A stretch of 46,493 nt of DNA, taken from an uncultured Lachnospiraceae bacterium. GTDB taxonomy: Bacteria; Bacillota; Clostridia; Lachnospirales; Lachnospiraceae. Positions 34,582 to 43,282 of this stretch are shown one piece after another. Under the pieces are notes generated by a model. The model ran no database searches. It saw only the letters and a program-made list of their open reading frames with translations, and was not told the DNA's origin. The position numbers were made by a program, and so were the translations under genes. Position 1 is the stretch's first letter; each line of letters starts with the position of its first letter. The stretch is taken from the NCBI GenBank assembly GCA_902762905.1, contig CACWQE010000018.1, positions 1 through 46,493 of the forward strand, given 5' to 3'.

Positions 34582-35475
34582 TTATTGGCATATGAGACAT
34601 ATATAACTGTATACAATTAGAAAAGTACCTGCGGATAAGATACATTTATCCAGCAGGTATTTTTTGATGGAAGCATTCGGGTAATTAAGAACACCTTTGA
34701 TCTGGAAAGCGCTGCAAAGCCCGCCCCACGATGAAAGGCAGCAGATCAGAGCAAGCCTGATAGATTCGGGTACTGCAATTGATTGAAGAAGCTGTAAGCC
34801 GGTTGTGATCTCTAAAGAAGAAAGCAGCAGTTTAGCCGGAACAATCTGACATAGTGGCTGTAGGATCTGGATTATGATTGAAAAAAGAATGACGTACATA
34901 CCAATCGTAACTAAGATGTTGACAGTATGTAAAAAGGTATCTGTGATACAAAGACGATGTGTACGATTGTATAAGAAAGATGTTTTTAAATCTATTGGAT
35001 GTTTTATAATGGAAAGTACAAATGCATATAGAATAGTCGGAAGATAGATACTTAATAAAAAGACAGATAGAGGAAGCTTGTTTTGTAAAATGTGGAGATG
35101 GACATATCCGATGAGAAACATAGGACTTGCCTGACTTGTAAGACAAAGCAGATAATTTGCATCCTTGACAGAGATATATTGATTATGTACAAAATCATTT
35201 AATATTTTGCCTCCGATAGGATAACCGCATAGATTGCCTAATGTAATAGCAAGAATTGGATATATATTGCGGCTCGTATATCGGGAAAGAAAACGTGCAG
35301 CAGCCTGATAGGCATTCGTTTCTGCTAAAGCATTGGTAACCAGAATGAAAGGAAGGAGAGAGGGAATTAAGGTCTGATACCATAATAAGAGACCATTTCG
35401 GGTACCGGCAATTGCCTGCGTATGAAAGAACAGAAGAAGAACAAGAAGGCAGATCATACCTGTAAATTGTTTCAT
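34582..35475 (-). CDS. ylbJ: Sporulation membrane protein YlbJ-like
   Basis: 297 residues with about eight hydrophobic segments. Family signs are GLLLWYQTLIPSLLPFILVTNAL near residue 28 and GNLCGYPIGGKI near 85, characteristic of YlbJ and related nucleoside-recognition (Gate) domain proteins. YlbJ is needed for spore cortex formation in Bacillus. It lies 21 bases downstream of tmcAL on the same strand and near rsmD-coaD, matching the ylb order of Bacillus. It is shorter than the Bacillus protein (about 400, from memory). The final codons overlap a plus-strand terminator. Confidence 0.87.
   Translation of the reverse strand: MKQFTGMICLLVLLLFFHTQAIAGTRNGLLLWYQTLIPSLLPFILVTNALAETNAYQAAARFLSRYTSRNIYPILAITLGNLCGYPIGGKILNDFVHNQYISVKDANYLLCLTSQASPMFLIGYVHLHILQNKLPLSVFLLSIYLPTILYAFVLSIIKHPIDLKTSFLYNRTHRLCITDTFLHTVNILVTIGMYVILFSIIIQILQPLCQIVPAKLLLSSLEITTGLQLLQSIAVPESIRLALICCLSSWGGLCSAFQIKGVLNYPNASIKKYLLDKCILSAGTFLIVYSYICLICQ
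34626..34665 (+). terminator. Plus-strand terminator located inside ylbJ
   Basis: A 13-pair stem with one bulged base, TACCTGC-GGATAA against TTATCCAGCAGGTA, with a 7-base loop, runs into six T. It lies 60 bases past the coiled-coil gene and within the last 30 codons of the convergent ylbJ, so the same bases serve as terminator and coding sequence. Confidence 0.85.
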
Positions 35476-35496
35476 GGAAAGTCCCCTAAAATGGTC

Positions 35497-36750
35497 TTAT
35501 TCTATCATATGAGAAGAAGTGTAAATTATGACGTTGCGTTCATATTCTGTAGGAAGTGTAATGCCATAGCGATTATAAAATGCCTGATTATACAGGTGAC
35601 TTTTGCGTATGTCATTACAAAATGTATGATAGGTCTCTTCGGGCAGGATCTCCCTTGCTTTGGTTACTTTTTGTATAACAGGGACACTGGTTGTCTGCTG
35701 CATTTCTTTCAGCAGGCAGCTGGCTTCTTTGCGGAATCCAAGTAACCGAAGATAGGAAACATAATGATTGGCCTTGGCATAATTCATCTGTGTCTGGGTC
35801 TGCATAAGTAGGATATTAAGAAGGCAACGCTTTATCCGGGTATCAGACATATGTTTCTTTGAAAGTTCTTTCAGCAAGGAATCGAAGTCATCCGGCAGTA
35901 GATGATAGGCAGATAATTGATTGGCAAAATCGTTCGAAACATCACAAAACTTATTAAATTTCTGTGCCGGATACAGAAAAGCATATTGCAAAAATGGCAG
36001 AAAATCATTCCAGAATAATGGTCTGGCATCCGAACGATTGACAAGAATCTGATAACTGCTGTCAGGCATATAAGCTTGTAACTCTTCACAAGAAGAAAAG
36101 GAGTGTTGTTTTATAGTATGACGCAAAGCAGATGCGGAACAGATTGTATGATCTAATTTGGTATCGTGATATCCGGCACCGATGCGTGGAATGGCGAAAG
36201 GTGTAATCGGAAGCTGATACCGTTCAATTGCTTTCAGATACTCGATCGCAAGGATATTGTTGGGTTGTTTCATGATATCTGCAAATTGGGGATCTGTAAA
36301 ATGATCTGACAGAGCGATCGAGCGTGCCTTGGCGTAGGAAAGACCACTTGCCAGCAATTCTTTTAATTGATGCTGATATGGGATGGGTTCTGTTACAAGA
36401 AAATGTGCAATCTCCTGTAAGAGAGACAGTGTATTAGTCTCAACCCCAAAACATAACGTATCCACTAAATGGGTAGCAGCTAGTGACAGAATGGAGGCAC
36501 TTGCAAAGTGTTCTGCGCTTGCGGTCGCAAATAAAGCAGGAATCTCAAATACGAGATCGGCACCAGCAGACAAAGCACATTCAGTGCGGACATACTTATT
36601 AAAAATGGCAGGTTCCCCGCGCTGTACATAATCCCCACTCATCATGAGTATGACTTTTTTGTCTGGAAAATGAGTTCGGGCAGCGTCGATAATATAGGCA
36701 TGTCCATTATGAAAAGGATTCAGTTCTGTAATAATTCCAATATGTTTCAT
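35497..36750 (-). CDS. tmcAL: tRNA(Met) cytidine acetate ligase
   Basis: Formerly YlbM; it uses acetate and ATP to form N4-acetylcytidine at the wobble base of elongator tRNA-Met. 417 residues. The HxGH nucleotidyltransferase motif is NPFHNGHAYII (His14, His17). MMSGDYVQRGEPAIFNKYVR and the FASASILSL segment are typical. The frame can also begin at 36762, but that ATG abuts AGGA, while GGAG lies six bases before ATG 36750. It heads the minus-strand pair with ylbJ and is divergent from recA. Confidence 0.93.
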   Translation of the reverse strand: MKHIGIITELNPFHNGHAYIIDAARTHFPDKKVILMMSGDYVQRGEPAIFNKYVRTECALSAGADLVFEIPALFATASAEHFASASILSLAATHLVDTLCFGVETNTLSLLQEIAHFLVTEPIPYQHQLKELLASGLSYAKARSIALSDHFTDPQFADIMKQPNNILAIEYLKAIERYQLPITPFAIPRIGAGYHDTKLDHTICSASALRHTIKQHSFSSCEELQAYMPDSSYQILVNRSDARPLFWNDFLPFLQYAFLYPAQKFNKFCDVSNDFANQLSAYHLLPDDFDSLLKELSKKHMSDTRIKRCLLNILLMQTQTQMNYAKANHYVSYLRLLGFRKEASCLLKEMQQTTSVPVIQKVTKAREILPEETYHTFCNDIRKSHLYNQAFYNRYGITLPTEYERNVIIYTSSHMIE

Positions 36751-36815
36751 GGTAGTCTCCATTCCTGTTCTATGTTCTAGTATACTACAGTTTATAGGGA
36801 AAATACATTATTTTC

Positions 36816-36844
36816 TTTACAACAATTCTTGGAAATGGTATAGT
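36816..36844 (+). promoter_or_regulatory. Possible upstream recA promoter
   Basis: TTTACA (36816-36821), 17 bases and TATAGT (36839-36844), about 160 bases before recA. It is a second candidate, weaker than the one at 36938. Confidence 0.38.
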
Positions 36845-36915
36845 ATAACATATCTTTTTTGCATTTCAGCATATTTATTTTCCCCTTTTGGATTACAATA
36901 CGGAGTAGAAACAAT

Positions 36916-36929
36916 CGAAAATACATTCG
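36916..36929 (+). promoter_or_regulatory. Second LexA-like site upstream of the recA promoter
   Basis: CGAAAATACATTCG agrees with the consensus CGAACRNRYGTTYG at 12 of 14 positions and lies nine bases before the -35 box. It also forms part of a longer inverted repeat, CAATCG/CGATTG. Confidence 0.4.
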
Positions 36930-36937
36930 ATTGGTTA

Positions 36938-36966
36938 TTGACAAGTTACATAGAATATATTAAGAT
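36938..36966 (+). promoter_or_regulatory. Main recA promoter
   Basis: A consensus TTGACA (36938-36943), 17 bases and TAAGAT (36961-36966). The transcription start would be near 36973, next to the LexA box. Confidence 0.72.
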
Positions 36967-36974
36967 TAAGAAAA

Positions 36975-36988
36975 CGAACAAATGTTCA
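36975..36988 (+). promoter_or_regulatory. LexA (SOS) box at recA
   Basis: CGAACAAATGTTCA matches the Firmicute LexA consensus CGAACRNRYGTTYG at 13 of 14 positions. It lies just after the -10 box and before GGAGG (36990-36994), where bound LexA would block initiation. Confidence 0.78.
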
Positions 36989-37002
36989 TGGAGGTTATTA
37001 GA

Positions 37003-38046
37003 ATGGCGAACGAAGATAAGATGAAAGCGTTAGACGCAGCACTTGCAAATATTGAGAAACAGTTTGGCAAAGGAACCGTTATGAAACTGGGAGATTCAGC
37101 AGCAGATATGAATGTGGAAGCAGTTCCTACGGGATCACTAAGTCTGGATCTTGCACTTGGAATTGGTGGTGTGCCGAAGGGAAGAATTATAGAGATATAT
37201 GGACCAGAATCAAGTGGTAAGACGACCGTAGCATTACATATCGTTGCAGAAGTTCAGAAGAGTGGCGGTATTGCAGGTTTTATTGATGCAGAGCATGCGT
37301 TAGATCCTGTATATGCAGGGAATATTGGTGTTGATATTAATAATTTATATATTTCACAGCCGGATAATGGAGAACAGGCATTGGAGATTACGGAGACTAT
37401 GGTACGTTCCGGTGCAGTAGATGTTATTATCGTAGACTCAGTAGCTGCTTTGGTTCCGAAAGCAGAGATTGAAGGTGAGATGGGAGATTCCCATGTGGGC
37501 TTACAGGCTCGTTTGATGTCTCAGGCTTTGCGTAAGCTTACTGCGGTGATCAGTAAGTCGAATTGTGTGGTAATCTTTATTAACCAGCTGCGTGAGAAGG
37601 TTGGCGTTATGTTTGGTAATCCGGAGACGACAACAGGTGGACGTGCGTTGAAGTTCTATTCTTCTGTCCGGTTAGATGTTCGTAGAATTGAGACATTGAA
37701 GCAGAACGGTGAAGTGATTGGGAACCGGACCAGAGTGAAAGTTGTTAAGAATAAAGTGGCACCACCATTTAGAGAGGCTGAATTTGATATTATGTTTGGT
37801 AAAGGAATCTCTAAGGAAGGTGATATTTTAGATCTTGCTGTGAAAGAGAATATCGTGAACAAAGCAGGTGCATGGTTCTCTTATAATGGAGAGAAGATTG
37901 GCCAGGGACGTGAGAATGCGAAGATATTCTTACAGGATAATCCTGAGATTGCTTTGGAGATCGAGAATAAAGTGCGGGAAAGTGCAGGCTTAGGTGATCT
38001 GGACGGAGCAGAGAATATAACAACAAACTTGTCAGAGGATGAATAA
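37003..38046 (+). CDS. recA: Recombinase RecA
   Basis: Forms filaments on single-stranded DNA for homologous recombination and triggers LexA cleavage. 347 residues. Walker A is GPESSGKTT at 67-75, Walker B is [12 protein letters not shown], and the DNA loops are seen in [22 protein letters not shown] and [16 protein letters not shown]. The C-terminus is acidic. A longer frame begins at 36982, but GGAGG at 36990-36994 fits ATG 37003. A LexA box precedes the gene. The recX start overlaps the stop by one base (TAATG). Confidence 0.97.
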   Translation: MANEDKMKALDAALANIEKQFGKGTVMKLGDSAADMNVEAVPTGSLSLDLALGIGGVPKGRIIEIYGPESSGKTTVALHIVAEVQKSGGIAGFIDAEHALDPVYAGNIGVDINNLYISQPDNGEQALEITETMVRSGAVDVIIVDSVAALVPKAEIEGEMGDSHVGLQARLMSQALRKLTAVISKSNCVVIFINQLREKVGVMFGNPETTTGGRALKFYSSVRLDVRRIETLKQNGEVIGNRTRVKVVKNKVAPPFREAEFDIMFGKGISKEGDILDLAVKENIVNKAGAWFSYNGEKIGQGRENAKIFLQDNPEIALEIENKVRESAGLGDLDGAENITTNLSEDE

Positions 38047-38678
38047 TGCATATTTGTAATATTGAGTGCAACGGCAAACAATATGAAGTATATGGGGAAA
38101 ACGGTTATCTGTTTTCCCTATATGGCAAGGAATTGAAGAAGTATCATATTGAAGCAGATTGTGAGATCGAAGATACTTTAGTTGAAGAGATCTGTCAATC
38201 CGTGATATACAAACGTGCGAGGGAACGGGCGCTGTATCTATTAGAACGGCGCCCGTATTCTGTATCAGAATTACGAGGAAAGTTAACCAAGAATCGATAT
38301 CCAGAATCCGTAAGGGAACAGGTCATTTCCTTTTTGGAAAAGTATGGTTATTTAGATGATGTAGAATACACACGGATGTACATGAATACCTATATATCCA
38401 AGCGTAGTTACAAACAGATGTCGTTTGAACTGCTTCGGAAAGGGGTAAGCAAAGATATTATTGATGCCTGTATCGATGAATTGGATGTGACAGAACAGGA
38501 AGGATTTATGAGACAGTTTCTTCGTTATACGAGGGGTAAGGATCTTAATGATTACGCAGTCAGACAGAAGGTGTTCCGCTATTTTTATGGAAAAGGGTAT
38601 CCTAGTTCTTTGATTGAAGAAGCAGTAGTAAAGTGGAGAGAACAATCAGAATTTTATGAAGATTCTACATCAAATTGA
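38046..38678 (+). CDS. recX: Regulatory protein RecX
   Basis: Binds RecA filaments and modulates their activity. 210 residues. The N-terminal part is beta-like; the RecX core comprises three-helix repeats: RARERALYLLERRPYSVSELRGKLTKNRYP, then FLEKYGYLDDVEYTRMYMNTY (the conserved GYLDD) and SFELLRKGVSKDIIDACIDEL, with a final VFRYFYGKGYPSSLIEEAV. The one-base overlap with recA means that expression is coupled and SOS-controlled with it. Confidence 0.92.
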   Translation: MHICNIECNGKQYEVYGENGYLFSLYGKELKKYHIEADCEIEDTLVEEICQSVIYKRARERALYLLERRPYSVSELRGKLTKNRYPESVREQVISFLEKYGYLDDVEYTRMYMNTYISKRSYKQMSFELLRKGVSKDIIDACIDELDVTEQEGFMRQFLRYTRGKDLNDYAVRQKVFRYFYGKGYPSSLIEEAVVKWREQSEFYEDSTSN

Positions 38679-38708
38679 ATGATTATTTTAGAAAATTCTT
38701 TCTTTTGC

Positions 38709-38737
38709 TTGACAGATTGCACAAAAAAAGATAAACT
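38709..38737 (+). promoter_or_regulatory. Promoter of rny
   Basis: A consensus TTGACA (38709-38714), 17 bases and TAAACT (38732-38737), 54 bases before the rny start. Confidence 0.7.
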
Positions 38738-38791
38738 TTAACTGTTGTACTTATGTTAAGTGCAATGATAACTTAATAAGGAGGTGCTCCT

Positions 38792-40342
38792 GTGGAACCA
38801 GGCTATATTATTGTTTTTGCTATTATTTTAATCGTAGCTGTTATCGTTTCATGGTTCTTGTCTCTTACATATCGTAAGAATGTTGTGGAGAAGAAGAATT
38901 CAGATGCAGAAGACAGAGCGAGAGAGATTATAGATGAAGCTGTAAAGAATGCTGAGGCTAAGAAAAAGGAAATTCTCCTAGAGGCAAAGGAAGAGTCAAT
39001 TAAGACCAAGAATGATCTTGATAAAGAGATCAAAGACCGACGGAATGAAGTACAACGTATGGAGAAACGAGTTCTTTCCAGAGAAGAGAACTTGGATCGT
39101 AAGACGGAATCTATTGAGAAGAAAGAGTCGGCCCTTGTTGCTAGAGAACAATCTTTAGAGAAGCAGAAAGCAAAAGTTGAAGAGCTTGAGTCGAAGAAAC
39201 TACAGGAACTAGAGAGAATCTCTGGATTAACCTCTGAACAAGCAAAAGAATATTTGTTAAAGACTGTTGAAGATGAAGTAAAACATGAAACCGCAGTTCT
39301 AGTAAAAGAACTAGAGACTAGAGCAAAAGAAGAAGCAGGTAAGAAAGCAAAGGAATATGTTGTAACAGCTATTCAGAAATGTGCTGTTGATCATGTAGCA
39401 GAGACTACGATTTCTTTGGTACAATTACCGAATGACGAGATGAAAGGTAGAATCATTGGTCGTGAGGGACGTAATATTCGTACTTTAGAGACAATGACAG
39501 GTGTGGATCTGATTATTGATGACACACCAGAAGCTGTTATCTTATCAAGCTTTGATCCTGTTAGAAGGGAAGTTGCAAGAATTGCACTTGAGAAGCTGAT
39601 CTTAGATGGCAGAATTCATCCGGCAAGAATTGAAGAGATGGTTGAAAAAGCACAGAAAGAAGTCGAGCAGATGATGCGGGAGGAAGGCGAGAATGCAGCA
39701 TTAGAAGTTGGCGTTCAAGGTCTTCATCCAGAATTGATCCGTTTACTTGGTAAGATGAAGTTCCGAACCAGTTATGGACAGAACGCATTGAAGCATTCTA
39801 TGGAAGTTGCACAATTATGTGGTTTGTTGGCAGCAGAAGTAGGTGTGGATGTCCGCATGGCGAAACGTGCAGGTCTTTTACATGATATTGGTAAGTCTGT
39901 GGATCATGAGATGGAAGGTTCCCATATTCAGATTGGTGTAGATTTATGTAGAAAGTACAAAGAATCTCCATTGATCATTAATGCGGTAGAAGCACATCAT
40001 GGGGATGTGGAACCAGAATCCTTAATTGCATGTATTGTACAGGCAGCAGATGCAATTTCTGCAGCTCGTCCAGGTGCAAGACGTGAGACATTAGAGACAT
40101 ACACCACGAGATTGAAGCAGTTAGAAGATATTGCGAACGGTTTCAAAGGTGTTGATAAAACTTTTGCTATTCAGGCAGGTAGAGAGATTCGTATTATGGT
40201 AGTTCCAGAGCAGATAAGTGATTCCGATATGGTACTCTTAGCCCGTGATATTTCAAAGCAGATTGAAGATGAATTGAAGTATCCAGGTCAGATTAAGGTG
40301 AATGTGATCAGAGAGTCCAGAGTAACGGATTATGCGAAATAG
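38792..40342 (+). CDS. rny: Ribonuclease Y
   Basis: A membrane-anchored endoribonuclease that starts mRNA turnover in many Firmicutes. 516 residues. One N-terminal membrane helix (about 4-24) is followed by a long charged coiled coil (about 30-200), a KH domain with [31 protein letters not shown], and an HD domain with His/Asp in [12 protein letters not shown] and [10 protein letters not shown]. The start is GTG, preceded by an extended AAGGAGGTG (38778-38786). It has its own promoter and terminator. Confidence 0.97.
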   Translation: MEPGYIIVFAIILIVAVIVSWFLSLTYRKNVVEKKNSDAEDRAREIIDEAVKNAEAKKKEILLEAKEESIKTKNDLDKEIKDRRNEVQRMEKRVLSREENLDRKTESIEKKESALVAREQSLEKQKAKVEELESKKLQELERISGLTSEQAKEYLLKTVEDEVKHETAVLVKELETRAKEEAGKKAKEYVVTAIQKCAVDHVAETTISLVQLPNDEMKGRIIGREGRNIRTLETMTGVDLIIDDTPEAVILSSFDPVRREVARIALEKLILDGRIHPARIEEMVEKAQKEVEQMMREEGENAALEVGVQGLHPELIRLLGKMKFRTSYGQNALKHSMEVAQLCGLLAAEVGVDVRMAKRAGLLHDIGKSVDHEMEGSHIQIGVDLCRKYKESPLIINAVEAHHGDVEPESLIACIVQAADAISAARPGARRETLETYTTRLKQLEDIANGFKGVDKTFAIQAGREIRIMVVPEQISDSDMVLLARDISKQIEDELKYPGQIKVNVIRESRVTDYAK

Positions 40343-40371
40343 AGATTTTGCTTTGATACGAAAATGACAAG

Positions 40372-40417
40372 AACTGTCGTGATTATGATAATGAATCATA
40401 ATTACGGCAGTTTTTTT
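40372..40417 (+). terminator. Intrinsic terminator after rny
   Basis: An 18-pair stem with two G-T pairs (arms 40372-40389 and 40395-40412) and a five-base loop runs into a tract of seven T. Confidence 0.9.
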
Positions 40418-40538
40418 ACTTTATAGGAAAGTTCGTCCTAAAAAGTAAAAATGGTCCGTTAAGGATGCACTCCTTTGTTCTATGCAGGATCATGCATATT
40501 TTTATACCAGATTCATATATATGATATGGGGTGCATAT

Positions 40539-41126
40539 ATGGAGATGGATAAAGAAAAGAAACGAGTTAATATCTGTACATTTGGGTGTCTGGGTCTGGG
40601 AGCAATCATAGGATGTCTTATATTTCTTGGGTGTATTATGTGGTCTGATTTTCCAATCTTAGAATATGGTCTGGAGGATTTTCAAATACCCTCTATGTTG
40701 AATACATCCAATACAACGTTTATCTTATATATATGCAGACGCCGGATTTTGCAATGGGGGAGTTTATTTGCAGTCTGGTGTATTATTTCTTACTATGTAG
40801 CGGCGAGCGGATATAATTTGATTCTGGGTGGTTGTTACGGTTTCCTGTTAACCGATCTGTTTATTAAGTTTGGGATAAATGGCATTCCTTATGGATTGGC
40901 ATGTTTTCTACCACATTATATATTTTCTTTTTGTGCAGTATATTGTATGGGAATATGGTTTGGAAATGCTGTTAGAATAGGAGTAAGTTATTATTACAAT
41001 CGTGTAAATAAAATGCAATATTTTGTTAAAATTTTTGTAGTCGCATTGCTATTATTTATTAGTATAATAATTGAAATAAAATTTCAAAAAAATATTTTAA
41101 ATTATTTTTACCAATATCTAGTGTGA
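40539..41126 (+). CDS. SpoIIM-like integral membrane protein
   Basis: 195 residues with about five membrane helices. Segments near LGLGAIIGCLIFLG, GYNLILGGCYGFLLTDLFIKFG, INGIPYGLACFLPHYIFSF and a final helix fit the stage II sporulation protein M / COG1300 fold, which in Bacillus joins SpoIID and SpoIIP in engulfment. Position supports this: spoIIM lies close to xerD in Bacillus, and here a XerD-type gene follows. The sequence match is weak by eye. The frame is open from 40482; GGGGTG at 40528-40533 favours ATG 40539. Confidence 0.68.
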   Translation: MEMDKEKKRVNICTFGCLGLGAIIGCLIFLGCIMWSDFPILEYGLEDFQIPSMLNTSNTTFILYICRRRILQWGSLFAVWCIISYYVAASGYNLILGGCYGFLLTDLFIKFGINGIPYGLACFLPHYIFSFCAVYCMGIWFGNAVRIGVSYYYNRVNKMQYFVKIFVVALLLFISIIIEIKFQKNILNYFYQYLV

Positions 41127-41205
41127 TAGTATTATGTTAATACCCCATTTGGTGGAAAAGTGCCAAAATACTAGGAAATACAAGAAATTCTATGAAAAAT
41201 AATGT

Positions 41206-41234
41206 TTGATTTTATGTAAATTAAACATTATAAT
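41206..41234 (+). promoter_or_regulatory. Promoter of the xerD-like gene
   Basis: TTGATT (41206-41211), 17 bases and a perfect TATAAT (41229-41234), about 36 bases before the start codon. Confidence 0.72.
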
Positions 41235-41269
41235 AGATTTATTGATTACAAGAAATAAGGGGTTTGAGA

Positions 41270-42163
41270 ATGCAACAAAAGATTAATGAGTTCGTGGATT
41301 ATTTGACCAATGTGAAACGGGCGAGCAAGAATACAATTGCATCATATCGAAGGGATCTTATGAAACTTAACAATTTCTTAACAGATTCAGGATGTACGGA
41401 TATACATGAAGTGACGGGAACGAACCTGAATTCATATATTCTTATGATTGAAAAGCGGGGATTATCGACTGCAACTGTTTCAAGAAATATTGCGTCAATT
41501 AAGGCTTTCTTTTTGTATATGTTGAAGCAGGGAGTGATTTCAGAAGATCCAAGTGAATCTTTGAAACCTCCAAAGATTGAGAAGAAAGCACCGGTTATAT
41601 TGACAATTGAAGAAGTGAATCTTTTGTTGGAACAACCGTCTGGTACATCACTGAAAGAGATTCGGGATAAGGCTATGTTAGAGGTATTATATGCAACAGG
41701 AATCCGGGTGTCAGAATTGATCAGTTTGAAAGTACGTGATGTCAATTTGCCAATGAACTTCTTGCAGTGTCATGATGATAATAAGGAGAGAGTGATTCCT
41801 TTTACGAATGAGACAAAGGATGCATTAGAGAATTATCTGCAGCATGCAAGGGAAGCAATGTGTAATGAGAATCAGGAGTATCTTTTTACCAATTGTCAGG
41901 GAGCACCTATGACAAGACAGGGTTTCTGGAAGATCATCAAATATTATTCAGCAAAAGCAGGTATTAAGAAAGATATTACGCCGCACACAATTCGTCATTC
42001 ATTTGCAATGCATTTGGTGAATAATGGAGCAGATCTTAAGTCGGTACAGGAGATGTTAGGACATTCGGATATCTCTACGACACAGATTTATCTGAAGAAT
42101 AATGCCAATATGAAACTTAAGGAAGTATATGAGAAAGCACATCCAAGAGCGCATGTTTCTTAG
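41270..42163 (+). CDS. xerD: XerD-type tyrosine recombinase
   Basis: 297 residues. The N-terminal SAM-like core-binding domain covers about 1-85; the catalytic domain carries Arg146 (ATGIRVSEL), Lys172, His239 and Arg242 (HTIRHSF), His265 (LGHSDISTT) and Tyr274. The full catalytic set is present. Size and the SpoIIM-like neighbour suggest chromosome-dimer resolution (XerD) rather than a mobile-element integrase. A TTG at 41264 abuts AAGGGG, so ATG 41270 is chosen. A XerC partner is not in the window. Confidence 0.88.
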   Translation: MQQKINEFVDYLTNVKRASKNTIASYRRDLMKLNNFLTDSGCTDIHEVTGTNLNSYILMIEKRGLSTATVSRNIASIKAFFLYMLKQGVISEDPSESLKPPKIEKKAPVILTIEEVNLLLEQPSGTSLKEIRDKAMLEVLYATGIRVSELISLKVRDVNLPMNFLQCHDDNKERVIPFTNETKDALENYLQHAREAMCNENQEYLFTNCQGAPMTRQGFWKIIKYYSAKAGIKKDITPHTIRHSFAMHLVNNGADLKSVQEMLGHSDISTTQIYLKNNANMKLKEVYEKAHPRAHVS

Positions 42164-42194
42164 CGGTATAACCTGTGAAAAATATATGAAATAA

Positions 42195-42223
42195 TTGTAT
42201 CTCGTATGATTTTATTGTATAAT
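42195..42223 (+). promoter_or_regulatory. Promoter just before a terminator, upstream of the ABC operon
   Basis: TTGTAT (42195-42200), 17 bases and a perfect TATAAT (42218-42223). The expected start near 42230 is only about 13 bases before the hairpin at 42243. Confidence 0.65.
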
Positions 42224-42242
42224 TATATGAGTGTGGAAGATG

Positions 42243-42279
42243 GGTTGTCACACGATATCAGTGGTGTGACAGCCTTTTT
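42243..42279 (+). terminator. Intrinsic terminator or attenuator before the ABC operon
   Basis: GGTTGTCACAC pairs with GTGTGACAGCC (one G-T pair) around a ten-base loop and is followed by five T. It can end xerD transcripts and also stop RNA from the promoter at 42195. Confidence 0.85.
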
Positions 42280-42349
42280 CTTATGGTAATGATTCTGTAA
42301 TGGATATTTGTTGCCAAATAATAGATGATTAGATGTTACGGAGGATGTT

Positions 42350-43282
42350 ATGGTTGAGGTTACGGACCTGAGAATGGCGTATGGTTCTAAAGAGATATTG
42401 AAAGGAATCACATTTTCTATTAAGAAAGGCAAGACGGTTGGATTGCTTGGTGTGAACGGGACAGGCAAATCTACGACAATGAATCTTTTAACAGGTTATT
42501 TAGTTCCTACAAGTGGAACGATTACGATATGTGGTCAGGATATGGTGAAGACACCGAAGAAGGCCAAGAAGCATCTGGGATATCTGCCGGAAGTTCCTCC
42601 TGTATATAAAGACTTAAAGGTGCGGGAATATCTTAATTTTGTGGCAGGATTGAAAGGAATCCGCAATGCAAAGAAAGAAGTTGACCGTGTTCTTTCTATG
42701 ATGGATCTGAAGGATCGGGAATATGAATTTATTAAGCATTTATCTAAGGGATATGGACAGCGGGTTGGTTTTGCACAGGCATTGATCGGAGATCCAGATG
42801 TACTTATTATGGATGAACCTTTAGTTGGTCTGGATCCAGCGGAGGCAAAGAAGATCCGGACATTATTAAAAGGGTTGCAGGAAGACCATGCGATGTTGAT
42901 CAGTTCACATATTTTGTCTGAGATTGAGGAATTGTGTAATGAGACGTTGATTCTCAAAGATGGACTTCTTGTAATGGATAATAATTCGATTCGTGCGAAG
43001 AGAAGAGCAGCTACGAACCGATATGAATTTGTAATCAAAGGGGAACGTGCGAAGGTACAGGATGCACTTACAAGATATCAGGGACTTAAGAGCGTTTCTT
43101 TTGAGAGAGAGTCTGAACCAGGAGTTTATGTATTCACTGGTACGGCAAAAGATGCAAGAGATATAAGGGACAGTGTATTTTCGTATCTTGTTGGAATGAA
43201 ACTGCAGGTGTATGGAATTACCAAAGTGGAGAATTCTTTGGAAGATGTCTTTATGGAAGCAACGAGTAAGGAGGAGAAGTAG
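42350..43282 (+). CDS. ABC transporter ATP-binding protein (GldA-like)
   Basis: 310 residues. Walker A is GVNGTGKSTT, the ABC signature is LSKGYGQRVGFAQAL, Walker B is VLIMDEPLVGLDP and the H-loop is LISSHILSE. A C-terminal extension of about 80 residues ends EVFMEAT-like (SLEDVFMEATSKEEK), as in exporters of the ABC-2 class. The downstream gene, starting immediately at the next base, supplies the permease. GGAGG lies before the ATG. The transported substrate is unknown. Confidence 0.93.
   Translation: MVEVTDLRMAYGSKEILKGITFSIKKGKTVGLLGVNGTGKSTTMNLLTGYLVPTSGTITICGQDMVKTPKKAKKHLGYLPEVPPVYKDLKVREYLNFVAGLKGIRNAKKEVDRVLSMMDLKDREYEFIKHLSKGYGQRVGFAQALIGDPDVLIMDEPLVGLDPAEAKKIRTLLKGLQEDHAMLISSHILSEIEELCNETLILKDGLLVMDNNSIRAKRRAATNRYEFVIKGERAKVQDALTRYQGLKSVSFERESEPGVYVFTGTAKDARDIRDSVFSYLVGMKLQVYGITKVENSLEDVFMEATSKEEK

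Noticed and set aside
36749..37024. A plus-strand frame covering the recA promoter
   Set aside because: It spans the promoter and LexA box and has no ribosome site; the composition is not protein-like.
40496..40521. A sigma-E-like promoter (ATATT, 13 bases, CATATATA) before the spoIIM-like gene
   Set aside because: SpoIIM in Bacillus is sigma-E dependent, which makes this tempting, but the spacing is one base short and the implied start falls on the ribosome site. Left as an unproven idea.
41127..41205. Long-range inverted repeat TAGTATT/AATACTA as a riboswitch or element end
   Set aside because: Only seven pairs over about 40 bases in A/T-rich sequence; expected by chance.
41270..42163. 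Tyrosine recombinase as mark of a mobile element
   Set aside because: Size, full XerD residue set and a spoIIM-like neighbour fit the housekeeping recombinase; no att repeats or element genes flank it.
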